30,679 nt of DNA, taken from NCBI GenBank assembly GCA_040752115.1, contig JBFMFB010000026.1, positions 1-30,679 on the forward strand, given 5' to 3'. Both the position numbers and the translations under genes were made by a program. The DNA comes from JBFMFB01 sp040752115. Its GTDB lineage: Bacteria > Pseudomonadota > Gammaproteobacteria > Burkholderiales > Sulfuricellaceae. This document shows, one piece after another, positions 9,201 through 15,009 of this stretch. Position 1 is the stretch's first letter. Each line of letters starts with the position of its first letter. Under the pieces are notes generated by a model. The model was not told where the DNA came from and did not search any database. It was given only the letters and a program-made list of their open reading frames with translations.

Positions 9201-10146
9201 CTACTGGAAAAAACCGGAGGGGAAGGAAAAGGGAAAGGTAACGGCCCGGCTCAAATCATTCGTCATTCCTCCCGGCGTGCCGGTGCCGGCCGAAATTCCC
9301 CCGGCGACCCAGGAGGAAAAGCTGGACTTGCCGGCACTGGATATCATCGCCGAGAACTTCTGGGTGAAGCAGAAGAAGTTGGGCCGGCTGGAATTGCTGG
9401 CCGCCCAGAGCGGCAGGGACTGGAACATCCAGAAGCTGCAGCTTTCCAGCCCGGAGAGCACGCTGGTTATGGACGGGGTGTGGCAGGATTGGTTGAGGCA
9501 GCCGGTGACCCGCGCCAACCTGCGGCTGGAGGTGAACGATATCGGCAAGTTGTTGGCGCGCTTTGGCTATCCGGACAGCGTCAAAGGCGGGAGCGCCAAA
9601 CTCCGTGGTCAACTGGCGTGGCCGGGCGGGCCGCAGGAATTCAAGCCCGCCTTGCTCTCCGGAGAGGCGTCGCTCGAAGCCAAGAAAGGCCAGTTTCTGC
9701 AGGTCGAACCCGGCATCGGAAAGCTGTTGGGGATTCTTAGCCTGCAGGCCCTGCCGCGCCGCATCACGCTGGATTTTCGCGATGTGTTCAGCCAGGGATT
9801 CGCTTTCGACGAAATTTCCGCCAGCATGCGCATCAGCCGCGGTGTGGTGAAGAGCGAGGATTTCAAAATGGATGGGCCGGCGGCGAAGGTGACCATGAGC
9901 GGGGAGACCGATCTCGCGCACGAAACCCAGAACCTGCGCGTGCGTGTGGTTCCTTCCCTCGGCGAGAGCGTCTCCATGGCGGGGGCGCTGCTGGGCGGCC
10001 CGGTGGTGGGGCTGACCGCGCTGCTGCTGCAGAAAGCGCTGAAGGATCCCTTCGGCCAGATTGCCGCATATGAATACAGCATAACCGGAACATGGGATAA
10101 TCCGGTCGTGGCGAAGATCGAGAAACCGGGCCGACGGGAGGAGTGA
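6283..10146 (+). CDS. yhdP: YhdP family AsmA-like envelope protein (TIGR02099)
   Basis: A 1287-residue protein of the YhdP/TIGR02099 family (E. coli YhdP has 1266). One N-terminal membrane anchor, about residues 31-51, is followed by a very long periplasmic region rich in beta-strand-type sequence, containing DUF3971 and an AsmA-like C-terminal part. Family knowledge: YhdP, TamB and YdbH are AsmA-like bridges needed for phospholipid movement from inner to outer membrane, and YhdP also affects envelope barrier function. The C-terminal section (LDFRDVFSQGFAFDEISASM, then VRVVPSLGESVSMAGALLGGPVVG) is typical. The first in-frame ATG is at 6283 and has only a weak AAGG upstream. It leads a rightward group with the small exported gene (9-bp gap), the nitrilase and tldD, a neighbourhood seen in other betaproteobacteria; E. 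coli also has yhdP next to tldD. Confidence 0.92.
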   Translation: MKDGEEIAAPKQKTGGRVPPVVLKLAPRLGRFLYVAAAVGVVAFAVLITSLRYWLLPEIAQYREEIAASISRAAGQRVTIGSIAADWQGLRPHLVLEQIQVYDRQARPALHFNHIEGTLSWWSLALGEIRLSSLLIDQPSFDIRRLADGRIFVAGIELNQAESGTGFADWVLRQYRIVVRNAAISWQDDLRQAPPLILRDANLRLENFGRRHRFGLRAVPPETLAQPVDVRGDFKGGSLQDFSGWQGTLYSRLDYTDIAAWRNWLTLPFDLRQGAGGVQIWAGFADKKWTGVTADVYLSGVRMRFAPDLPELELSALKGRLGWRDLNPGYEVSGKKLSFEAGGGPVLAPADASVRFVPAQGKKPAQGEIRADGLALEPLLAMARYFPLPQESRQKLEEIAPRGTFQDFAANWSGDWQAPQRYAAKGRFEGLGFKPYGKLPGVSGLSGNLDVNEKGGALALNARAAALEFPGLFRQPLALDVLTSQASWKTTQDGQVEVKLTNAAFANDHAAGTAYGRYRSVPGGPGEIDLSGQLTRADARHVARYMPLSVGQETRDWLARSLLAGQSGDVRLRLKGNLADFPFADGKSGVFEVSAKASGGVLEYASGWPRIENIGVDLLFRGKRMEIFAQRGNTYGVKLSKVRVVIPDLLTHDEMLEVDGEAQGPTDDMLKFIAQSPVNGMIDSFAQGMQATGNGKFALQLRIPLRHRQDSRVTGSYQFVANRIVFAPGGPPLEQVNGTLRFTESTVSLPNGTAQFLGGATTIDVATRQGEVQVNVQGKATAAGLRKAFDHPVTRQMQGAAAWRGQVAVRKKAADMTVFSSLQGLGLDLPAPFAKKAAEIVPLRLERKSAGEGQDAINLSYGRLLAARLERRREGGSMKIARGVIALGSAPAKLPPSGVWLTGGVRYLNLDQWRAILSRPPKSEAPLGLAGMNLNFGTLDAFDKRFNDLHLTASAQSDGWKAVLQGRELSGEVYWKKPEGKEKGKVTARLKSFVIPPGVPVPAEIPPATQEEKLDLPALDIIAENFWVKQKKLGRLELLAAQSGRDWNIQKLQLSSPESTLVMDGVWQDWLRQPVTRANLRLEVNDIGKLLARFGYPDSVKGGSAKLRGQLAWPGGPQEFKPALLSGEASLEAKKGQFLQVEPGIGKLLGILSLQALPRRITLDFRDVFSQGFAFDEISASMRISRGVVKSEDFKMDGPAAKVTMSGETDLAHETQNLRVRVVPSLGESVSMAGALLGGPVVGLTALLLQKALKDPFGQIAAYEYSITGTWDNPVVAKIEKPGRREE

Positions 10147-10155
10147 CCGATAACG

Positions 10156-10578
10156 ATGGGAATAAGGGGAATCGCTGCAGCCTGGCTGGTAGCCGCCAGC
10201 TATGCCAGCAGCCTTGCTGCGGCGGGACAGGTCCTGGAGGTGCCACAGGAATTGTGGGAGCACCCGAGAACGGGCACAGTGATGCTTGCTCAACCCGTGC
10301 TGCGGCAGACCGCTGACGCGCTCCTGGCCCGCTCGGGCAGCCGGCTGCTGATCCATCACGGCGGCAGCGAGGAGTCGCTGCTGCAGGCGGAGGAGCTGCA
10401 CGCCTGGCTGATTGCCTTGGCGGTGGAAAGCGGCCGCATCGAGCTGAAGAACGATATGCGCGGCAAAGAGCCGCTTGCTCTCGAAATCGTCGCTCCCCAG
10501 GCTGGGTTGCCCGAAGACAAGCACGGGGTTGCCTTGCCTGAAGGTGCGGAAACACATGTTGAAAGGGGAGAACAATAA
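10156..10578 (+). CDS. Small exported protein of unknown function
   Basis: 140 residues. The N-terminus (MGIRGIAAAWLVAASYASSL, then AAAG) is a plausible Sec signal peptide with cleavage near residues 22-23; there is no lipobox cysteine, so a soluble periplasmic protein of about 118 residues is expected. The mature part is mostly alpha/beta without recognised motifs: LEVPQELWEHPRTG, VLRQTADALLARSG, LIHHGGSEES. I do not recognise a characterised family. It starts 9 bp after the yhdP stop, with GGGAGGAG upstream, and its TAA overlaps the nitrilase ATG (TAATG), so it is almost certainly translated with its neighbours. The context suggests an envelope role linked to YhdP; this is inference only. 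Confidence 0.8.
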   Translation: MGIRGIAAAWLVAASYASSLAAAGQVLEVPQELWEHPRTGTVMLAQPVLRQTADALLARSGSRLLIHHGGSEESLLQAEELHAWLIALAVESGRIELKNDMRGKEPLALEIVAPQAGLPEDKHGVALPEGAETHVERGEQ

Positions 10579-11462
10579 TGCCAGCCAGACCACGTTCAAG
10601 CTTTGCAAAAACCAAAGCGCGCACCACCATGCTTAAAACCAAGCCGCAGCCCGGCGTGTGCCGCGTAGCGGCGATTCAGATGGCCTCGGGCCCCAATGTT
10701 TCGGCGAACTTGAGCGAGGCTGGACGGCTGATCGAAACGGCGGTGGCGCAGGGGGCCAGGATGGTCGTCCTGCCGGAATATTTCGCCATCATGGGGCTGA
10801 AGGACACCGACAAGGTGGCGGTGCGCGAGGCGGAAGGGAAAGGACCGATCCAGAAATTTCTGAGCACGATGGCAAAAAAATACAAAGTCTGGCTGGTGGG
10901 CGGCACCGTTCCGCTGGAAGCGTCGGTTCCCGGCAAGGTGCGAAACAGCTGCCTAGTGTACGACGACAAGGGCAAGCTGGCGGCGCGCTACGACAAAATC
11001 CACCTGTTCGGGCTGGATCTCGGCAACGAGCGCTACCGTGAAGAAAAAACCATCGAGGCCGGCGACCAGGTCGTGGTGGTGGAGACGCCCTTCGGCCGGC
11101 TGGGCCTTTCGGTCTGTTACGACCTGCGCTTCCCCGAGCTCTATCGCGCGATGAAGGAGGTGGATATCATCGTCGTGCCCTCCGCTTTTACCGAAACCAC
11201 CGGAAAAGCGCACTGGGAGATACTGGTGCGCGCCCGGGCCATCGAGAACCTGGCTTATGTGATCGCGCCGGCCCAGGGCGGCTACCACCTTTCGGGCCGT
11301 GAAACCCATGGTAATAGCATGATCGTGGATCCGTGGGGGGTGATTCTTGACCGCCTGCCGCGCGGCTCCGGAGTCGTCATCGCCGGAGTCAACCCGGCCT
11401 ATCAGGCTAGCCTGCGCAAGAGTCTGCCGGCGCTGAACCACCGCACGATTCATCAGTGCTGA
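10578..11462 (+). CDS. Carbon-nitrogen hydrolase, nitrilase/Nit family amidase
   Basis: A cytoplasmic nitrilase-superfamily amidase. The catalytic Glu-Lys-Cys triad is visible: E67 in LPEYFA, K140 in RYDKIHLF, and C180 in SVCYDLRFPE. The Nit1/YbeM-like motif around the cysteine and the downstream ARAIENLAYVIAPAQGG resemble deaminated-glutathione amidase, a metabolite-repair enzyme that hydrolyses the product of transaminase side reactions on glutathione. Omega-amidase activity is an alternative. Length is 294 aa; the family is about 270-285, and the excess is an N-terminal 17-residue extension. The start at 10578 is supported by AGGGGAG 8 bases upstream and by the TAATG overlap. An internal ATG at 10629 has no ribosome-binding site but would give a more typical N-terminus. 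It sits between the small exported gene and tldD. Confidence 0.92.
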   Translation: MPARPRSSFAKTKARTTMLKTKPQPGVCRVAAIQMASGPNVSANLSEAGRLIETAVAQGARMVVLPEYFAIMGLKDTDKVAVREAEGKGPIQKFLSTMAKKYKVWLVGGTVPLEASVPGKVRNSCLVYDDKGKLAARYDKIHLFGLDLGNERYREEKTIEAGDQVVVVETPFGRLGLSVCYDLRFPELYRAMKEVDIIVVPSAFTETTGKAHWEILVRARAIENLAYVIAPAQGGYHLSGRETHGNSMIVDPWGVILDRLPRGSGVVIAGVNPAYQASLRKSLPALNHRTIHQC

Positions 11463-11530
11463 TGTTACGTCGCGCGGGGAATGAATGCCGGCTGCTCCGG
11501 TCTAATCAATATTTGTAAAACACCCATGCC

Positions 11531-13018
11531 ATGATGAAAGCCAAAATCGCCACTCCCGAGCCCATCGCCGGCGTAGCCGAGCCGGGAACCTTGTTCACCG
11601 CCGCCACTGATACCCTTCTTACCCCCCATGGGCTGGCAAGCCGCGACCTGGAGCAAGTGTTTGCCAGGATCATGACGCACAAGGCCGATTATGCCGACCT
11701 GTTCTTCCAGTACAGCCGCGCGGAAAGCTGGAGCCTGGAGGAAGGGCAGGTCAAGTCCGGCAGCTTCGATATCGACCAGGGCGTAGGCGTGCGCGTGGTG
11801 AGCGGTGAGAAAACCGCTTTCGCCTATTCCGACGACATCAGCCTGCCGGCGCTTGCGCAGGCCGCGGAAACGACCCGCGCCATCGCGCAGCGGGGCGGCG
11901 ATCAACCTGTGCCGGCACTGCGGCAAGCGGCGGCGCGGGCGCTTTACCTGCCTCACGATCCCATTGCCAGCCTCAAGGATCTCAAGAAAGTGCAGTTGCT
12001 GGAGCGGCTCGAGCGCTTCGCGCGCGCTGCGGATCCGCGCATTACCCAGGTGATGGCGACGCTGGCGGGAGAATACGAGGTGGTGCTGGTGGCCCGCAGC
12101 GACGGCGTGCTGGCCGCAGACGTGCGGCCGCTGGTTCGGCTGTCGCTGCAGGTCATCGCCGAGGATGGCGGCCGTCGCGAGCAGGGCAGTGCCGGCGGCG
12201 GCGGACGGTTCGATTACGCCTATTTTACCGATGAGGTGCTGCGCGACTATGCCGGGAAGGCGGTGCACCAGGCGCTTGTGAATCTCGATGCGCGGCCCGC
12301 TCCGGCGGGCACCATGACGGTGGTGCTCGGCTCTGGCTGGCCGGGCATCCTGCTGCATGAGGCGATCGGCCACGGGCTGGAAGGGGACTTCAACCGCAAG
12401 GGCAGTTCCGCCTTCAGCGGGCGTATCGGCGAGCGGGTTGCTGCAGCCGGCGTGACGGTGGTGGACGACGGCACCCTGGCGCGGCGGCGCGGCTCGCTCA
12501 ACGTGGACGACGAGGGCAATCCGACGCAGTGCACCATGCTGATCGAAAACGGCATCCTCAAGGGCTATCTGCAGGACACGCTCAACGCCCGGTTGATGGG
12601 AATGGGTGTCACCGGCAATGCGCGCCGCGAATCGTTCGCGCACATCCCGCTGCCGCGCATGACCAACACCTACATGCTCAACGGCGACAAGGATCCGCAG
12701 GAGATCATCGCCTCGGTCAAGCATGGCTTGTATGCGGTAAATTTCGGCGGCGGCCAGGTGGACATCACCAGCGGGAAATTCGTGTTTTCCGCCGCGGAAG
12801 CCTACATGATCGAAGACGGCAAGATTGCCTACCCGGTGAAGGGCGCCACCCTGATCGGCAACGGCCCGGACGTTCTCACCCGCGTTTCGATGATCGGCAA
12901 CGACATGGCGCTCGATCCGGGCGTTGGCACTTGCGGCAAGGAGGGCCAGAGCGTGCCGGTGGGGGTGGGGCAGCCTACCTTGCGCATTGACGGACTGACG
13001 GTGGGCGGAACTGCTTAA
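11531..13018 (+). CDS. tldD: Metalloprotease subunit TldD
   Basis: TldD forms a heterodimeric zinc protease with TldE (PmbA) that processes peptides such as microcin B17 precursor and the CcdA antitoxin in E. coli. The 495-residue product aligns throughout with E. coli TldD (481). HEAIGHGLEGD carries the zinc motif HExxxH at H276, E277 and H281. MTNTYMLNGD, GGGQVDITSGKFVF and the C-terminus CGKEGQSVPVGVGQPTLRIDGLTVGGTA are family hallmarks. An N-terminal extension of about 14 residues is present relative to E. coli; ATG codons at 11531 and 11534 are both possible, and neither has a good Shine-Dalgarno sequence. The partner pmbA is not in the window, which is common because the two genes are often unlinked. 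It follows the nitrilase gene by 68 bp. Confidence 0.95.
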   Translation: MMKAKIATPEPIAGVAEPGTLFTAATDTLLTPHGLASRDLEQVFARIMTHKADYADLFFQYSRAESWSLEEGQVKSGSFDIDQGVGVRVVSGEKTAFAYSDDISLPALAQAAETTRAIAQRGGDQPVPALRQAAARALYLPHDPIASLKDLKKVQLLERLERFARAADPRITQVMATLAGEYEVVLVARSDGVLAADVRPLVRLSLQVIAEDGGRREQGSAGGGGRFDYAYFTDEVLRDYAGKAVHQALVNLDARPAPAGTMTVVLGSGWPGILLHEAIGHGLEGDFNRKGSSAFSGRIGERVAAAGVTVVDDGTLARRRGSLNVDDEGNPTQCTMLIENGILKGYLQDTLNARLMGMGVTGNARRESFAHIPLPRMTNTYMLNGDKDPQEIIASVKHGLYAVNFGGGQVDITSGKFVFSAAEAYMIEDGKIAYPVKGATLIGNGPDVLTRVSMIGNDMALDPGVGTCGKEGQSVPVGVGQPTLRIDGLTVGGTA

Positions 13019-13130
13019 TCTGTTTTCATATAGTGGTTTTATATTTCCATAAGATGATTTAATATCGGCGAATCCCTGCGTTGCTGGGGGATCCTAAGTT
13101 TTGATGGTCCTACGACAAGGAGAAAATGTC

Positions 13131-13475
13131 ATGCCAGTATCAAAAACTGCATCCGCCACCAAAAAAGCTTCTACCAGCAAAGCGGCTGTAGCTGCGAAAG
13201 CGCCGGCGAAGAAAGCCGCTGCGCCCAAGAAAACCGCCGCACCGGCGGCGGCCAAGGTGACAGCATCGAAATCTACCGCCGCTCCCAAAAAATCCGCTTC
13301 GGCGAAGAAAGGCAACGGCCACACCACCGTCAGCCCGGAACAGCGCTATCGCATGATCTGCGATGCCGCATATTTCCGCGCAGAGCGCCGCGGTTTCGTC
13401 GGCGGCAATCCGGCCCAGGATTGGCTGGAAGCGGAAGCCGAAATTGATTTGATGCTGAAGAAGGCCGGTAAGTAA
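13131..13475 (+). CDS. Histone H1-like tail fused to DUF2934 domain
   Basis: 114 residues. Residues 1-62 are almost entirely Lys, Ala, Ser, Thr and Pro (repeated KKAAAP, KKTAAP, PKKSASAKK), like bacterial histone H1/AlgP-type tails that bind DNA without sequence specificity. Residues about 68-108 (SPEQRYRMICDAAYFRAERR, then GFVGGNPAQDWLEAEAEI) match the short DUF2934 pattern, whose function is unknown. The start at 13131 is chosen for AAGGAG eight bases upstream; an ATG at 13101 has no such site. It is preceded by 112 bp of AT-rich DNA after tldD and followed directly by a strong terminator, so it is probably monocistronic. I infer a small basic nucleoid-associated or stress protein; no function has been shown from the sequence. 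Confidence 0.88.
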   Translation: MPVSKTASATKKASTSKAAVAAKAPAKKAAAPKKTAAPAAAKVTASKSTAAPKKSASAKKGNGHTTVSPEQRYRMICDAAYFRAERRGFVGGNPAQDWLEAEAEIDLMLKKAGK

Positions 13476-13485
13476 TTCTTCCTCC

Positions 13486-13521
13486 AAAAAACGCCGCGTA
13501 TTCCCGTTGCGGCGTTTTTTT
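13486..13521 (+). terminator. Intrinsic terminator after the H1-like gene
   Basis: AAAACGCCGC (13488-13497) and GCGGCGTTTT (13509-13518) are perfect inverted repeats with an 11-base loop, followed by a run of T to 13521. It begins about 10 bases after the stop codon. The A-run on the left arm means it may also work for the convergent gene from the right. Confidence 0.92.
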
Positions 13522-13587
13522 CGGGCCGGATGCTTCTTCCGGGCCCAGTGTGCGGCTTTGCGGAGGGCTGGGGAGACGCCTGCGAGG

Positions 13588-14217
13588 CTATGGGCTATTT
13601 TTGCCGCCGTCGCCTTTCAAAAAGGCATCGAATTCGCTCATGGAGATTTCCTCCACATGCATACGCCGCGTCGTGCTTTGGAGGTCGTAGAGGTCTTGGT
13701 CGCGGGATTCCGCCACTGGCCTTTTTTCCGTTTCTTTCCGCGGCTCTTCTTTCGCGGCCGATTTTACTTCTGATGCTGCGGCGGCCAGCGCAGGTGCCTG
13801 GTCCGCGGGGTACTGGGGCGATTCCTCGAAAACGTAGCTTGCCTGTTCCGGTTCCGCTTCGTTTTGCGCGTTGCTCTTGAAGCGCCAGAACACCGCTGGC
13901 ACTTCGACCGCGAGTTCTTCGCTGAGGAAGTTCCTGACCTGGGCTTCCAGAATATTGGAAAAGCGCAGCTTCTTCTGCGGCTCGGCTTGAACCAGCACGA
14001 CGGGGTTGTCTTCGCAAAGAATGGTGTAAACCTTGAAGTTCGTCACTTCTTTGCTTTCCAGAAACTTTTGCACGGCGTGGCTGATTTCCTGCAGCTTTTG
14101 ATTGCTGAAAATCTCCGTTTTCGGTCTGGAAAAAAACGCAAAGAGGGAGCCGGCGAAGGCTACGTGCAAAAGGCCGCCGGATGCGTCGTACAGCATTTTG
14201 AAATCAGGCAGATTCAT
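13588..14217 (-). CDS. Uncharacterised 209-aa protein downstream of csoR
   Basis: Not recognised. From the chosen start it reads MNLPDFKMLYDASGGLLHVA. The N-terminal half (to about residue 112) looks like a compact mixed alpha/beta domain: a helix around SNQKLQEISHAVQKFLESKE, then strands FKVYTILCED and NPVVLVQAE. A Glu/Ala/Pro-rich linker (about 113-175) and a short C-terminal segment (MHVEEISMSEFDAFL) follow, which could be a partner-docking peptide. A weakly hydrophobic stretch (LLHVAFAGSLFAFF) might be membrane-associated or buried. An ATG at 14244 would add MPCFALYPI; neither start has a clear ribosome-binding site. It is on the same strand as csoR, 120 bp downstream, and convergent with the H1-like gene. 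A link to copper is only positional. Confidence 0.72.
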   Translation of the reverse strand: MNLPDFKMLYDASGGLLHVAFAGSLFAFFSRPKTEIFSNQKLQEISHAVQKFLESKEVTNFKVYTILCEDNPVVLVQAEPQKKLRFSNILEAQVRNFLSEELAVEVPAVFWRFKSNAQNEAEPEQASYVFEESPQYPADQAPALAAAASEVKSAAKEEPRKETEKRPVAESRDQDLYDLQSTTRRMHVEEISMSEFDAFLKGDGGKNSP

Positions 14218-14337
14218 GATCGGATACAGGGCGAAACAAGGCATTATTTTATCCGAACAGCATGAGGCGTGTCGCCGTGCTTTTCCTTGATTTGGCGCAA
14301 TTTGCCGAAAAAATGCATGCCGCCATGTCCTGCCGCG

Positions 14338-14649
14338 TCAACGGATGAGTTTGGCGAGGACTGTCATCAGTTCGCCGATCGCTTCCTCTCCGCCGCCGGA
14401 TTTGAGCGCATCTCGCACGCAGCCGCGGGTATGATCCTGGAGAAGCTGCATGGCGACGGCATCGAGCGCGGATCTGGCGGCACTCACCTGGGTCAGGATA
14501 TCCGGGCAATAACGATCTTCCTCGATCATCTTTGCCACGCCTCGCACCTGACCCTCCACCCGCTTCAGGCGTTTTAGCAGCGCATCCTTGTGCGGCTGCG
14601 CTACGCGCTTTCCGGGCGGGTGGCAGGTGTCTTTAGGCGACGACTTCAT
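14338..14649 (-). CDS. csoR: CsoR-type copper-sensing transcriptional repressor
   Basis: A CsoR/RcnR-family all-helical repressor that leaves DNA when Cu(I) binds. The 103-residue protein has the family core HKDALLKRLKRVEGQVRGVA. The Cu(I) ligands are visible: C48 (RYCPDI), H73 and C77 (DHTRGC), with spacing C-25-H-4-C identical to Mycobacterium tuberculosis CsoR (C36, H61, C65). This argues against RcnR (Ni/Co) and FrmR (formaldehyde). The start at 14649 (MKSSPKDTC) has GAAGAT upstream and overlaps the end of copZ by 17 bp, implying coupled translation; an upstream ATG at 14754 would add unrelated residues antiparallel to none of the family and lies inside copZ. A matching operator is present at the copA promoter. 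Confidence 0.9.
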   Translation of the reverse strand: MKSSPKDTCHPPGKRVAQPHKDALLKRLKRVEGQVRGVAKMIEEDRYCPDILTQVSAARSALDAVAMQLLQDHTRGCVRDALKSGGGEEAIGELMTVLAKLIR

Positions 14650-14842
14650 AGCCGGCATCTTCAATCGCTTCTCTGAGTCCTGCGCCCTCAATCTTCGCCG
14701 GGTCGAAGGTGACGGCGACCTTGCCCTGATCCAATGCGATATCCACGCCGGCAACGCCGGGAATCTGCTCCAGGGCGTTTCTTACGCTCCTTGCACAACC
14801 CATGCAGGTCATGCCGATGACATTCAGGGTAACTGTTTTCAT
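14633..14842 (-). CDS. copZ: Copper chaperone, heavy-metal-associated domain protein (CopZ-like)
   Basis: A 69-residue single HMA domain of ferredoxin-like fold with the metal motif GMTCMGC, giving Cu(I)-binding cysteines C13 and C16. These chaperones carry Cu(I) in the cytoplasm and pass it to CopA or to the CsoR sensor. The length is standard. The start at 14842 has GAGGAG about ten bases upstream. It lies 139 bp downstream of copA and overlaps csoR by 17 bp, completing a sensor, chaperone and pump set. I find no second CsoR palindrome just upstream, so expression may depend on read-through from copA past a GC-rich hairpin, or on an unseen promoter. Confidence 0.92.
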   Translation of the reverse strand: MKTVTLNVIGMTCMGCARSVRNALEQIPGVAGVDIALDQGKVAVTFDPAKIEGAGLREAIEDAGYEVVA

Positions 14843-14914
14843 ATCTGTTGCTCCTCGAAAGTTAACTATTATTGAGGTGGCCCCAAAATACCTGCCTGCG
14901 CACGCGCGACTGAC

Positions 14915-14963
14915 ATAGGGCGGCCCGTGGTCGCCACTTTGCGGCGGGCGCGGCCCGCCCTAT
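14915..14963. repeat. GC-rich inverted repeat between copA and copZ
   Basis: ATAGGGCGG (14915-14923) pairs perfectly with CCGCCCTAT (14955-14963); more G/C pairing is possible inside. This GGGCGGCC/GGCCCGCCC style is a common dispersed intergenic repeat in GC-rich proteobacteria. No T-run follows on either strand. It could attenuate or stabilise the copA-copZ transcript. Confidence 0.7.
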
Positions 14964-14975
14964 CAGCGCTGGAAA

Positions 14976-15009
14976 ATCCTGTCAATCCTGCGAGATCCTG
15001 TTAATCCTG
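14976..15009. repeat. Four short direct repeats (ATCCTG, 9-10 bp period) at the copA 3' end
   Basis: ATCCTG occurs at 14976, 14985, 14995 and 15004 with spacing 9, 10 and 9. On the coding strand this reads as CAGGATTAACAGGAT-type units. The repeat runs into the end of copA and supplies its last codons (RINRISQD) and the TGA stop. Confidence 0.75.
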
